A DNA stretch of 64,000 nucleotides from Orthonyx spaldingii (taxonomy: Eukaryota; Chordata; Aves; Passeriformes; Orthonychidae), in contig VZTJ01002639.1 in the NCBI GenBank assembly GCA_013397795.1, forward strand, positions 1,518,191-1,582,190, given 5' to 3'. Within the stretch, counting starts at the first letter, position 1. Each line of letters begins with the position of its first letter. The notes beneath the pieces were generated by a model that searched no databases, was not told the DNA's origin, and worked only from the letters and a program-made list of their open reading frames with translations. The translations under genes were made by a program, and so were the position numbers. This document shows, one piece after another, positions 37,363 to 50,763 of the stretch.

Positions 37363-37430
37363 TTTTTTTTTTTTTTTNNNNNNNNNNNNNNNNNNNNNNN
37401 NNNNNNNNNTTGTTGTTTGTTTTTTTTTTT
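37363..37430 (+). repeat. T-rich tract interrupted by assembly gap
   Basis: A T-run at 37363-37377 leads into 32 Ns, and the sequence resumes with tgttgtttg and another long T-run. The gap probably reflects a homopolymer that could not be assembled, so its true length is unknown. Confidence 0.85.
37378..37409. other. Assembly gap (32 Ns)
   Basis: Unresolved bases. Nothing can be said of the missing sequence except that both flanks are T-rich. Confidence 0.99.
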
Positions 37431-38829
37431 GTTTCTTATTAAAGACAAAAGCTATGGGAATTGGGTCCATTTTTTTCCAGTGGTGTAATCTTTCCTTGAA
37501 GAGGAAATTAGTGCATCATCAGACTTTCATTTGTCCATATAACATTCATATTCTTTGATCTCTTACTGGCATATTGTAATACTGATAATTATCTTCTTCT
37601 CCTGTTTTTTATAACACCATGTGGCATTCTATTATGTTATACATTATTACCAATATTACACATATAATACAATTCTGCCAAATCAGGTTGTGGAAGCTGT
37701 ACAGTATCAGGTAGGCTATTAGGCTTCAAATTAATGATCTCTATAGGTCACAGGCACACTAAGGATACTCATAAAATATTTTCATTGTGATTTTCAGAAC
37801 CTTGTACAATTATATTAATATTTCAGATATTTTATGCATTTTATGTTCAAAGGGGAGGGATCTTCATGATTAGATGACAACTCTCCATTTTCTCATTATT
37901 CAGCCTCCATTACCATAAAATCCTGTGCTGTGGCAATTCTGCTTTCACTTAAAGAGTACTTGCAACAAATTTCATTAATACATCGGAAGCTCTACTACTG
38001 ATCTGTTTAGAAGGGTTGCTGCCAATTCATGAGCTTCTGTTACTGGGATGTTTTCAGATGAAGCTTCAAAACGTTTTTCTTACTTCACTCATGTTAGGAC
38101 CCAAAAGATTCACTAATCCTTTTTGTTGTTTCTTTTTTTAGCCAGTTGTACAAGAAGTATTTCTTTCCTTACCCACAAATGCATGTTTAGTCTTTTGCTA
38201 ATGGGCACTGCCATGAGGAACCTTTTTCTACATACTGGAACAGGTTCCACTGTTTTATCTGGTAGGCAGGAGATGTTTTCTGGGGGACTATTTTGAAAGA
38301 GTGTAGCCATTCTTTGTTCTATATAAAAAGTATTTCAATCCTCTGAAACAACAGTGTTTGGTGAGGCAGGTACCTGCATACCTGGACCCGCTGCTAGACT
38401 ATGTCTATCAAGAATAATTTTCCATTTTTTACAAGAAATTTTAATTTTCCTAACAAAACTCTGTTAACTTTCCTCTATTTGTCTTTTAATTTTCCTCTGT
38501 AAGGAGAAACTATTACTTCCTAGTGATTTTCCTTTTTAGAAAATTTGGACTGCTGTTGGAAGCCTTCTCAGGTGATTTATAGAAACTATCTGGTTTCCAG
38601 AAGATGATCCATCACCGAAAAGTGAACTACCTCTGAGGACAAAGTCCAGGTCTAATATAATCTAATCACCAACCATGGTTATCCTATCAAAATAGATACA
38701 TTTTTTAGGTTACATTTTTCCCCAGGCTATCAGGATTTTAATACTGCCAGATAACAGTGAAAGTGATAGGAAATTAGAAGCAGAAACAAATGAGTGTTTT
38801 CAAATTTTCTTGGAAATGAAAATAAATAG

Positions 38830-38970
38830 TAGGGTTTTTTTTGGGGGGAGGGGGGTGTTTGTTTTGTTTTGGGTTGGTTTTTTTGTTGCTGTTGTTGTTG
38901 TTGTTGTTGTTTTGGTTTGCTTTCATTTTTTTGTTTTGTTGTTGTTGCTGGTTTGTTTTTTTTTTATTTT
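38830..38970 (+). repeat. T/G low-complexity tract with (TTG)n
   Basis: The plus strand is almost exclusively T and G. It has G-runs at about 38843-38855 and a pure (GTT/TTG) trinucleotide stretch at about 38889-38911, then further T-runs. The hydrophobic F/V/L frame over it is an artefact of composition. Confidence 0.85.
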
Positions 38971-40045
38971 CTCATGCAGATGTGCACCAGGGTGGGAGTC
39001 ACACTCATTGTTCCATAGCATGACTGTTTTCTCTGCAAGTTTTAGATTTGCTACGGCCTCCTCCCGTCTTACCCATCAATCCAGTCAGTGCTCCTGGTGT
39101 CCATTTCTAACCAGATGCCTCCAACTGAGACAGAACTGCTGCTGCCCAGACCAGACCTGGGACATCATCTTTGCTTTTGCTGGCCTACTGGATGCTAAGG
39201 CAAATCCTGCTTTGCTTTACTGCTCAAGGAGCGAACCCAGTCAGGTTTTGCTGTGAAGTCTCCCCTGAAGCAATGGCATTTGTTCCAGTCCCCATGACGC
39301 TATGCCCAGAGATCAAACACTTACCAAACAGAAAGCCAGAGCAAAGGAATGCTCCTTACAGCAAAACTTCCAGTCAGCCAAAAGGAGTTGTCATCCTCTT
39401 CTGCCAACCTTTAACTCTGGCCACGCATTGAAACCAACTCTTCAGGGACAAAGGCAAGTTTTCACGCTAACTGTACTTCTGTACACTTTTATGAGTGCAC
39501 AAATACATCAGTATCATTCACACCGTCCAAAAAGAAAAAAGTTAATGTAACCAAGAAAATATAGCAAAGCAACCATGGGTAATCAGTATTAAGCAGTGTG
39601 GGTTTTTTTCATTTTGAGTTGGCTTCTCCCTCTCCTCCCTTTGGCTGGCACAAAGAATTCCAGTCTAGCAGGGGGTCCAGGTATGCAGATACCTGCCTCA
39701 CCAAATACTGTTGTTTCAGAGGATTTAAATACTTTTTATATAGAAAAAAAGTGGTATTCAGTTGTTAAAAGCTACAAACTGGGGAAGGATTTAAGAGAGT
39801 AGCAAAGGTTGAAAGAGGAAGCAAGGAACTAATGAGATCAGAAATTTGTACCTTGCTTTCCAGCATCATTTTCCCCACTACCTGATTCAGCACAGAACAA
39901 AGCTCTGTGGGATTTAAACAAGTTAGGCAAATATTTATGTGCCTTGCTGAAAAAGAACAGTTTGCTGAATGATGTTTTATTGAATCAATGTTGCTGCCTC
40001 CAATGAAAATCTAACCACAGTCAACTACAACTGACAAACCCATGC

Positions 40046-40064
40046 TTTATTTATTTATTTATTT
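40046..40064 (+). repeat. (TTTA)n microsatellite
   Basis: tttatttatttatttattt: between four and five uninterrupted units. Confidence 0.85.
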
Positions 40065-42563
40065 CCAAAGGTCATGCATTTGTATCCCGAACATCTCTTG
40101 TCTCCCATTTATTACACTATTTCAGGGTTGGTTAATCTTTACAATATTGAATTATGTAAGTTTCTAAAGCACAATTTCCCTGTTTCTTTTTTTTAGTAGA
40201 AAATTACCACATGTTTAAAAGGTTATGGAAATTAATTATGCCAATATTTACTCACATCTGTGGCATTAGAAACTGCTCAGAGAAAAAAGGGATATCCAGA
40301 TGTCTTCTATTTGTGTTGTAGGAATTTAACAACAATTTAATTTAGGGATTTAGAATCTGACTTTTAACCCTGTAGTTAAAAAAATGCATATAGATACATA
40401 CATATAGACATATCTTCACTGCACATACTCTTTTGCATTATCACACTGCCTGAAGGCAGTACAGCCAAATCTAAATTATTGCTTTCCCACATTTTTTACA
40501 ACCCCTTGTGATCAAACAGGATAAAAAACTTGATGTAATTGTATTTAATTTCTTCCAATAGTAAAGACTGGTTATTATCATGAGAAGTCAAATGCATGAA
40601 GAAAAAGTAGTATTTGTTATCTCAAAATTTGTGAAAACAAACCTGAATGCATACAGAAAACTGCTACATTTGCCTATGAAATAGTTCACCAATTTTCACT
40701 ATAACAGTACTAACCTTCAAAAGACACTTTCTTTTTTTAATCTAGGAATTGATTTCCTTAAAGTTTTTTATTTCATTCTCACTGGAATAAGTTAAAATTT
40801 AATACCAAATAGTAGCATTAAACATCATCTTTTCCTTCCCTCCTGAATTTTAGGTCTTTTCTATAATCAGACAATCCTTTTGTTCTTATGGACTATAGCA
40901 TGTGCTTTATTTTTGCAAGGTATTTTATAATCTTTTGTCACTGAGCAATAAAGTGTTTTATTTTATTTATCCTTAACAATAAACATGATTTTTGGGTTTG
41001 TCTTCATATTCACATCGAGATTGATATAGGCTTTGCTAATTTATTGTGCATAGCATTATGGAACATAAAATTTGCAATTTAATATAAGTATTTGGTATAG
41101 GTGCCATTACGTTAGAAGAGAGTTGTAAATGTCTTCAGCATTTGTTAAGTTTTATGACTAATCCTCATTCTAAGTGGTCCCATTGGACAGAGGTGGTGAT
41201 TTTCTTCCATACTTATCCTCTTTTTAGGCCTAAACACTCCCTTTCTGATAAAACCCATTAAAGAATAATAAAATTTGCAGGAGCACTTCATTGCCTTGGG
41301 CAATGCTTACTTTGCAGTGACGGCCATCTGCTGTAGGCAAACACAAACCAGCCCTATAAGCAACTGGTTCATGCCCTGGTAACTGCACAGCCCAGGGGCC
41401 GTGGCTTCAGTGCCAGGCTGTGTCTCCTGCCTGCCCATCCAAGGCACTCTGCAATGCCCAAGCCATGCAAGTCCTAGGACTTGTCTGAAGGAGTCAGCTC
41501 AAGCACATATCCTCTACAAAAACCACGCCCTAAGCTTGTGTGTCAGTCTTATTCTAGGACCAGGAATATCCTAGGTTTTCCATTCAGATGGGCAATGTGG
41601 GAGCAGCTTGAGGCATATGCCTAGATATTCATACTGTCCTTATGACCTCAGCAGGAAATCCCAAATTCTTGCTTAGTATTTGTCTAGTCCCATAACCATA
41701 TATTCAGAGAAAAGTCTGTGATCCAGGGGCAGGGCTGGTTGGACTGTCCAGTGTCACACCTTCATTCTATTGCTCGCTTTGGCTGAAATGAAGCTAAGCC
41801 TGACAAGGGCACAAAAGCAGGACTTTGGAGAACAGGTGTAGAACCTGTGCTGGTGACAAGTTCACGGCTGCTGCCACCTCACGTGCCACCACTTGGCTTC
41901 CAAAGGAAAGGCTGCACATGCCACAGCTACACATCCACTGCTTTTCACCACCTTGGTCCACAAAATACCTGTTTTGTCACTTGTTTGACAAAGCCACTTC
42001 AGCTTAAGTGCTGTCACGTTCCAAGCATACCAACGAAGTACGGTCTGTGTTTCTGCACTTTGAAAACACCACCTTCTGAAACGACAGCTTCTATGATTCC
42101 TGTTAAAAATTAACAGACTTGAAGAGTCTTTCTACTTGTTGGAAAAAGGCTTTGGGTAATACTGTGTTGATTATATTCATTGTTTAGGGCAGAGTACAAT
42201 TTTAGATACATAGATACTGTCACTGACTGGTGTTTTTAGATAGATAGAGACACCATCGTTGCTATCACTCTCGTCAGATGTTAAGGCAGGTCTCCAGTAT
42301 CACAGTCTCTAGGTAAACTGGCACCAGCAATTCGTGGTTCATCATACAGAAAATTCTGTTGTTTCACCCAAGAAAGGAAAATGAACACATTAATGAGAAA
42401 GAAATCAGGGAACACTAAATTGACACTGTATTCAGATTTGTTTCACACGTGCTGTTGTAAAAGTTCCTCATGTCTAAGTGCTACATATCTTTAACACTCA
42501 CCAATTTTAATGGAAAGAACAAGAGACTGACCTCCACATATAAACACAAGTCTGATCAAATTG

Positions 42564-42697
42564 TATTTCCATCCTTGGAAATACTCAAAAACTCTCTAGA
42601 CAGACTCTGGGGCAAACTTCTGCAGGCTGAGCAAGGGGGTTGGACAGGATGGTCTCCAGAGTCCCTTCCAACCTCGATTGTTCTGTGATTCTGTGAA
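42564..42697 (+). mobile_element. CR1 LINE 3' end with octamer tail
   Basis: It begins near tttccatccttggaaatact, continues with the pattern caggctgagcaagggggttg, then gacaggatggtctccagagt and cccttccaacctcgattgtt, and ends with ctgtgattctgtga. About 134 bp, 5'-truncated. The tail uses the TTCTGTGA variant of the CR1 terminal octamer, unlike the TTCTATGA variant at 14117-14413, so the two come from different CR1 subfamilies. Confidence 0.92.
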
Positions 42698-43206
42698 GTC
42701 TAGGCCTACTGCTGGATTTCATGAGGAGTATTTAAAATACAACCCTAGAAGACTTTATCTATTTATCCTGTTAGTTAAGTGACCAGTAATGTTCACAGGA
42801 ATATATTTTTCCTTGTTACAGAACAGTTTACAAAAATTGACAATACATGTCACTGTTTCACAGAATTCATATTCTTGTTTTCATCCCAACTTTACTTAGT
42901 CTTGTAAAATAGAATTTAGTCTTGACAGAAGAACAACAAGGATGTGTAAGCATTTCCTGTTGAAGTGTGTGTTCTGTAGGATAACCACAGAGGGAATTTA
43001 ATCTCTTGAAGTTCAGCTTTCTAAAGCCTACTGTGACTACAAAATGGATAAGAGACTTGTCATTTTATTAATGAAGAGTGACCAGTTGTCACCCCCACAT
43101 GGGAAAAAAAAAGATTGTGACACATTAGCAATGAAGGACCATGAGACAAACCAAATGTAAATACCGATGGTTTAAAGAGATAATTAAAGCTCTTGAGACT
43201 GCAATT

Positions 43207-43232
43207 ATGACAAGGCAGCATGACAAGGCACA
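43207..43232 (+). repeat. 13 bp tandem duplication
   Basis: atgacaaggcagc (43207-43219) is followed by atgacaaggcaca (43220-43232), 11 of 13 identical. Confidence 0.7.
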
Positions 43233-44817
43233 TGTATGTCGACAGAATATATTTATATTGACAGAATCTGTCTGAGAAATCCTTTTTGTACAATATATGT
43301 GTCTGTCACATCTTTGGACTGCACATGCATTTATTGACTTTGTGTTAGCGTAGATCTTGAAATTTGTCCCTTTGCCTTATTACTCAATGACACTTGGTTA
43401 AATATATTGTGGTTTCAAACACCAGGCTTCCTGAAGCTATTTTTGTGGAAGTTTGAATTCAGTGTGTACATTAGTAAGTGATATTTCCATTCCATTCCAC
43501 GTATTATGCACATTATGTTACTGTCACTCACAGATCCCTAGTTTATCTCGGTGGATATGTGTGCGCAGTACAGATATTTTGACACTGTGTGTCCTAAGAA
43601 TTTAGGGGACTATCAAAGTCAGACCTGATCTTTAGACATGTGATTAATTTTCTAAGGAATTTTAAAATGCTCAAATTAAAATTTAAGTAATTCTAGCTTA
43701 GAAACTTTTGTTTGAGGACATCTGTTAGAGACAAACCAACCTGAAAAACAAAACTACTTTCATCAAGTTCATCTCTTTTGATTTTGGTAGCCAAATAGAT
43801 TCCGATTATAATGTGTTACAGGGAAAAAAAAGAAAAAACCCTGCCAATGCATACTGACACATAAAAAGAACTACGTAAAAATAATCTGTATATACATAAA
43901 ATGAAAGGTCATATTCAGCATTTGTATACAGAGATTTATTCATTTACATTTTGCATATTGAAGAAATAAGGACAACACACTGCCAAAGTGCAGTGCTCAG
44001 GAAATAAATGCTTCAAGACGGTCAATAATATTCTTTAGGTAATAAACATCGAAATAGATTACAGATAGTTTCAAAAGTATCTTTACCTGGAATACTCCTT
44101 TTTGATTCAAGTCAATTTCGATTAACTTTACTACTTTTAACATTTGATTTTATTGTACTAGCAAGGAATTCACATAGTTTTATTCACCAAAACAAAATAA
44201 GAAATAACTTACCTTCCATTAAGACTTTAGCATTCCAATCCTCTAAGAAAAATCTAGTTAGATCTACAGTTGATTTCACACTGAGTTTGACTCAACTTTG
44301 AACTCAGTTGCCGGGAAGAACAAAGAAATGTGTCCTTAAAAATATGTTTCAGCATTTCCTTCTATACAATTCATAAACTTCAGAAATCAGACAACAAATT
44401 AAGATGAAAATCATCTTTCATTAGTGAGTAATGCATTTTGAACACTTGGGGCTTGATAAAGGAGAGCTACAAATGTGAATTATTGTTTCAGAAAAAAACC
44501 AGCAGACGGAAGGTCCAAACAAGATTCATTTTCTTTCTTTTACAGGAAACTTCCTTGTTTCAGGCAGCTTGGTTTATTGATTTTGAAAGGTCAGTGGTAG
44601 AATCAGAGAAATTTAATGACAAATGTGAAGGTCTGCTACAAATGACTAATTTTCTACCATTCATGATTGTATTAGCTCCTGGTTTACTGACATTTGGGTG
44701 GACATTCTGGGAAGAATCTTCTACTGTTTCTCATTGAATTATGGTGTAGAAACCCTCTGCCTATCATGACTATTGACTCTGCTGTCACAAAATGCTGAGA
44801 AAGGGTTAATGCAGAGA

Positions 44818-44839
44818 TTTTTTTTTTTTTTTTTTTTTT
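44818..44839 (+). repeat. Poly(T) run, 22 bases
   Basis: Uninterrupted T-run. The 100 bases to the right contain no reverse-strand AATAAA close to the run, so nothing supports a retrotransposed mRNA tail. Confidence 0.9.
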
Positions 44840-45821
44840 GTACGGTAGAAGTTGCAGATTTAATCCTGTTCAAAATTGTGCAAGGAATCAGCCCTTCTGA
44901 GAGTGAAATGAACTTGGAGGAGAGGACAGCCTCTCTTGGCTCTTGAAAATTCATGGCCAAACTCACAATTCCTAAAAAAATTTCTTACGGAATAACCAGA
45001 ATAGGAAGAGGATAACATGAGAAGAAGACAGAGAACCCTGTCAAATGCATCAGTACACCAGTGCAAGGAAACAACAGGAAATTGTGCTGGATGTAGACAG
45101 AGAAGTGGTAGGGAGGTCCAAGCAACCATGTCAAGCTGGAGGCCAGAATGTAAAAGGAAAACTAAAGCACACTACCCAGTGCACTGCACTGCTGTAAACC
45201 CAGCCTAACAGGCCAATTCATTCTGGCTCCCTCACACTGCTCCAGACTGACGCAAGGCTTCTAAGGTGCACGTTCAAGTATGCCCATAAATACATAACTG
45301 GTTAAATGAAGAAAACCTAACTTTGAAGTTTCTTTTTCAACTTACTGTGACATAGCACAGAGCAAAATTTTCTTAAAGTTTCCTGTGGAGACATCAATTG
45401 GAAAAGTAAAAAAAAATAGAACTAAAAGAAATAAAACAACAACCTGAACTCTCTGCTGTAGTTACACAAATAGACAACAAACAATATTTTAAAGAAATCA
45501 TGGAATTGTGATGCCAAGCATATACTGTGAAGCTCAGAAGTGCAGGTGAGGGGCTGGGTTAGGGGTTTCCTAGGACACAGCATTGGAAAGAAAAAAAAAA
45601 ATAAATAAACTTCTCACATTACTCCCCATTTCTTCCACTGTCAACTCCAGAAATTTCTCCTGATATCTGAGACGCATGGTTATTATGAAATTCTGCATCC
45701 TTGCTTAAAGTTTAAATACTGTTGAAAAAAACCCCACAAATAGTAATTTCCTCATTGAAAAATGCTCCAAGGTACAGTTTGTGCCCAGTACTAAGATTTA
45801 ATACTTCTGGAGACACTACAT

Positions 45822-46054
45822 AATCATAGAATCATAGAACGTTAAGGGGTTGGAATGGATCTTAAAGATCATCGAGTCCCAGACTGCTCTGCCATGGGCA
45901 GGGACACCTCCCACCAGACCAGGTTGCTCAGAGTCCCATCCAACCTGGCCCTAAACACTTCCAGAGATGGGGCATCCACAGCTTCTCAGGGCAACTTGTT
46001 CCAGTATCTCACCATGCCCACAGTAAAATTTTCTTTCTAAAATCTACTTAAATT
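45822..46054 (-). mobile_element. CR1 LINE 3' end with octamer tail (reverse)
   Basis: The plus strand starts with aatcatagaatcatagaacg, the reverse complement of the CR1 tail. It continues ttggaatggatcttaaagat and catcgagtcccagactgctc, then the block 'gccatgggcagggacacctc', and on through agagatggggcatccacagc and ggcaacttgttccagtatct to the ORF2 end (acagtaaaattttctttct). About 233 bp, 5'-truncated on the right. It is the same general subfamily as the 14117-14413 copy, in opposite orientation. The 61-codon plus frame here is antisense to it. Confidence 0.94.
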
Positions 46055-48920
46055 GGTCTGTTGTATCAAAGACATCTTTCCAGAGTCACTTTTCCAAGGA
46101 AAGTGGCACAATTTTAAATCTCTATGTTCTAACACCATGTGCTACAGCACAGTCTTGCTGTTAGAGTGGGCAGGTCTAAGTCACAAGTGAAAGTTTTTTA
46201 TAACAAACTGCAGTGGATTGAATGGGCCCCTGACATATAAACTGCACAGCTGTTGGCCACATTGATTTGTCTTACCCTTCTTCCCTGAGCCAGTGCTCCA
46301 TGAGTCCACAGATCTTCTCCTTCATGGAAACAACAGGAAAATCACAGTTTAGGGGGGAAAGTATGAAATAAAACAAAAAAGATTAAAAATTATGCATGTC
46401 TACATAACATATGTATGTTTCCATCTGTAGGCATGGAAGTCAGCAGCAAGCATTACCTGATAACAAGGCATGATGCCCATTATCTCAGCTCAAAGAAACA
46501 GAAATTCCTGCATCTTTCCAGCAGCTGTCCAACCACAGCAGAGTTATCAATAGCACAGAGACTCTGTCTGCTAAAATGATTGTAATCACTAGCTCAGGTT
46601 GGTCACCCATTAAACATCTCACCGGCAATCAGATACAGGGTGTTGAAGCCTTCAAAGGGAACAAAAATGCTTTCCTAGATTCATGGCTTCCTCTTCATTC
46701 AGGAACACAGGCCTAAACACAGATAACTGCTTGAACATTAAAATACAAGCTTCAACTATCAAGTTGTATCTTTAACTGTTGGTACTGGGACACGACTATA
46801 ACTTCTTTTGTGAATATGTCAATTCCTTTTAATTTTCTCTGGATTACTTTAGGCTCCAAATGGAATATTATCTGATATTATTAACAGGAAAAAACTTGAA
46901 GCTTTTCAGAGTAGTGTACTGTAGGTAACCAGGAGGAGGCCATTTGAGAAAGAACTTTAAAAAACCTCTCCTGTATCAATGATTTCACCTCCAACATAGA
47001 CATAATTTTCCTTAAAAAATTTATGACCACAATTTACATTTCTTTGGGAGATCTGACACAATCTTGTGACAGAAGAGACATTGAAAAGTTTGTTCTGCAA
47101 TTCTCTTTAAAACACTTTTCTAATCATCAATATTTTTATTTTAAAATTACAATTTTTAAAGTATTGCTTTAGGAATATTTTACTTCTTGACAAAAGAAAG
47201 AATTCTGAAACTTTTTTAATAGATGAACAAGTCTTCAAAAATCTTTATTTTTAATACCATTACTTATAAAAGATGAATCCACAGGGATAGCTCTCAAGTC
47301 ATCCTGCCATCTCAAAACTTGAAGTGATCCATTGGAATGAATGATACCCACCTATCTGAGATGATGAATGATGCCAAGGATATCCACCTAGTCAGATCTG
47401 AAATTCCAGTCTAAGTCAGAAGCTGCCCTATACTTCCAACCTGGTTAAAGTCTAAAAATGGGGAAATAAACCTTAAAAGTTTGCATTTGTTATTCTACTC
47501 TGATATGTTTCTTCCTTCTCCTTCACTTCTATTGCAAATGTTTTAAAATCTTAAAAGTCACCAATATTTTTGCAAACTCAGAGAGCAATACAAAAATCTA
47601 GGACTATTTTTTTCTGCTGCATGCCTCTTCACCATTAGCTTATAATTGTTTATTTGTAAATAAGAAGATTTTTGAAGCATCGGTCAGTATATTGTGTAAA
47701 TATAATATGAACCAAAACAAATATATGGGATAAACTCTGTTCTGAAAAGTATCACTGGAAATGATTGGAAGGAGCATCAGATGTTTTCAGAGCTCTCTCA
47801 CAACATCTGTCCCTGGAAACATTTACACTACAGTCTGGAAAGTACAAAGCACAGATTGGGTCAACAGCACACAATCTGGATGAACAACATGTTTGTTTTC
47901 ATTGTTTGACTGGCCTTGTGCAAAGGTGCTTGTGTGATATCTTCGTGAGTTCAAATAAACTGGATCACTAGATCCAACTCCAAGGAAAGCATTTAGAAGG
48001 TTCAACAAGCCTTGTAAGAGATGAACAAATTTCAGTATTTGCCAGTTGCATCTACCCAGCGTGAAGAAGGGCTTCTCGGAGGTGTTAATGTTTTAAATAT
48101 AAATATGCTCTAAATCAAAACAATTCTTTCTTATGTGTGAAGTTGCTCTCAGCCCTTGCATGCAGGAGCTAGATTTGAGGGGAATCTGAATCCTGAATGT
48201 CATGCATTTTCTGCTGTTCTTTTAAGAGAATCTCATTATCTTTCCAGCCAATAAGGTATAAGAGGGGTTGATATGCCACAACATATTGTGGCCAAGAGGA
48301 AAATCAGCATTTAAAATAGCTGGAGCTATTGTACTCTTAAGTAGGCCTGTTTAACCCATCATTCAAGCAAAGGAAATAAAACAGATGAAGGACTTTGGCA
48401 ATTTTTTCATCGAAGTTGATTCCAAAGATGGTGTCTGCTGTAACTAAGATCTGGATGTCCCTTTAGCCAGTGTAGCAACCGTGCTTTGGGAAGCCACAAT
48501 GCCATCCTCGGCTGTGGCTATGAGATAAGGATGCTGCCTAATAAGAACAGTTCTAGGACAAGCACAAATGAGATTACTTGAAGAAGACCTTAGGTGTGCC
48601 AAAACCTAAGATGACTTTTTTGTCTTGGGCTGTCACAGCTGGGAAGGCTTAAGCATGTGTATCACGTAGTTTAAAAAGGAGGTTGCAGAACAAGATTTTC
48701 AAGGACAGTGTCAGTGAAATGACACAAGGGTTGGACTCGCAGAAAGAGCCCAAAGAACTAAACCTATTAAAAAACTGGCACATTACAAATTTGCGCTCTG
48801 TTCAGCAATTTGGCAGAATCCATTGATGACAGATTTCATGTTGGGGATTGAGTCCAAAAACGACTCCTCCCCTAATTATGAACTGAATCCCCCTCCCATT
48901 TCACTTCTTTATTTCTCTAT

Positions 48921-49006
48921 TTTTTTTGTTGTTGTTGTTGTTTTTTTTTAATATCACCAAAAAAACCCCAAAACAAAACAAAGTGAAATAAAACAAAACC
49001 ATTTTG
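48921..49006 (+). repeat. (GTT)n / T-run followed by A-rich tract
   Basis: T-run, (GTT)4-5, T-run, then cacc and an A/C-rich stretch to about 49000. The T-rich and A-rich halves are partly complementary. Confidence 0.75.
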
Positions 49007-50739
49007 TTTTGACTTGCAAGGAAACACAAAGGATAATGAAGGGCAAGGGTATGACTCTCCCCATCAGGATATGTTACCAACTGGAAAATTTGGAGAGAAG
49101 CAGGAACACGGGATTTGAGGCACCAAGCTGGTGGAATCTGGGTCTGTCACAAAGGTTAAGCGCAGTCTCCGAAGGGGAGCCAGGCATCCCATGCAAGAGT
49201 AGCCCCGCTGGTTGAAGGCCAGCTCGCGCTGGCATTGGTGCTGTGGCAGATGCTCATTTAAACTTCCACCCTAAAACTTGCTGGAAGAAAACTTACAGCA
49301 GTAGGTAGAGGAAGATGGGAGGGTTAAAATGGGAAAAAAATAGTAGATGGACTGGAGACTGAAACAAACTGGCTACAGTACAAATGCATTTGAATCGTCA
49401 ATGTGTAGCTAATGGTTCTTGGTCCCAACTGTCCCTTTGGCTGCCATCATTTTTATCTTTGGGCCAATATAACATAATATCTGACAGTTACCAACTTTCC
49501 CTTTGTTCTTTCATAGCAAATTGATTTTTGGTTTTGCATCTATGGCAATACTTTAACCAAATTATTTTTCCATTACACAGAAAAGCGGAAAAAAAATGAT
49601 ATTTGACAGTGTGAACTCCCCATCACTTCATCTTGGAAATAGTTTACCTAGAAGAGTTCTTTCCAAAGTCTAGTGTAAAACTGACTTTGTACTTCAGGAG
49701 ATTCTTGATTGCCATGACAAAAGTGAATTTGATTTTACATATATCTGTGTCATTATAGTTTGATGTGAGATGTGAAACTAAGAGCGTTGACTTTGGAGGG
49801 TTCCTTAATTTAGATAAATTGCAGCAGCAGCTTAGGATCAGCTGCAAAAATATAACCAAAAGTATCAGCACAATTTTCAAGAGAGTCTATGTAAAGTGGA
49901 AATTCTAGACCAGGATTTTCCATGCATTTTCCATTGAAATTTCCTGCCTGGATTTTCCCATATGAAATTATATTTTAACTTACATGGTATTTTTTCCTCC
50001 AAAAGTATTTTCTTTATATTTATTTCATTTTGTCATTTAATTTCATGCTGAATGCCAGATACAGAGCCTAAAATCTAGCAAGAAGAGTGAATATGAGGCA
50101 CTGTAACTAGGATCTGTGGGGTACCAACATAGCAATCTCATACTGAAAGTTAAATTGGTATATATGCAATTACACAGACTATTGAACCACACTGCTATAA
50201 TATAGTGATATTTTTTCATGGATATTAGTTGCAAAACATTAAAGATAAATAATTGTGTGTATTAACAAGCATATATAACTAAAATAAAAATGCGTCCCAG
50301 AAGAAATCTTCCATAATTACCGTTCAAGTAGGATTTCATTGGCTGCATTTTCAAAAGGTGTAATTTGTGGTGGCCTTTTCTAAGATCTAATGTACAATAC
50401 GGCAAAGTATTCTTTATATGAGCTGCTAACTAACGCTACATGTGGTAGTTTATTACTAACCTCTCCAAATTTTTGGCTAGTTTGGCCGCAAGTGGCTTAT
50501 GGAGTTCCTATCTTCCCGTTCACTTTCATGGGATAGCAATAGAAATACCAGAGGCATGAAATACAGGTTTGAACAACTGCACGTGCAAGTTTTCTGTTTA
50601 TCCACACCATTTCAGTAATCCTGGGAGTTATCACAAATATCTGTCCCGGAAAAACTCAGTGGGAAGTGAAAGTCTAGGAGGAGATGTGGGAGAGCTGTAG
50701 GAGGAACAGGACCAAGACCTACTGTTGTCAGGAATGGTT

Positions 50740-50763
50740 AATGCTGAGGAAAATGCTGAGGAA
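50740..50763 (+). repeat. Perfect 12 bp tandem duplication
   Basis: aatgctgaggaa occurs twice head to tail. Confidence 0.85.

Larger units (their letters stand above)
33063..42563. other. Non-coding stretch with assembly gap and low-complexity tracts
   Basis: No gene or interspersed repeat family was recognised. It includes a splice-acceptor-like polypyrimidine-CAG at 36926-36948, the N gap at 37378-37409 inside a T-rich tract, a TG-rich tract at 38830-38970, and (TTTA)n at 40046-40064. A GC-richer section lies at about 41280-42110. The frames at 35335-35679, 36522-36893 and 38810-39256 lack domains; the last is mostly translated T/G homopolymer. Confidence 0.55.
42698..45821. other. Non-coding sequence between CR1 copies
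   Basis: No gene was recognised. It contains a 13 bp near-perfect duplication at 43207-43232, a short (CCATT)3 near 43487, a 22-base T-run at 44818-44839, and a slightly GC-richer patch at 45000-45250. The 99-codon frame at 44438-44737 has no domain. Confidence 0.55.

Noticed and set aside
38810..39256. 148-codon frame with apparent membrane-like F/V/L stretch
   Set aside because: The hydrophobic part is translated T/G low-complexity DNA. The rest has no domain.
48400..48760. Possible processed pseudogene in a less AT-rich patch
   Set aside because: Translations in all frames gave no recognisable protein, and no poly(A) tail or flanking duplication is visible.
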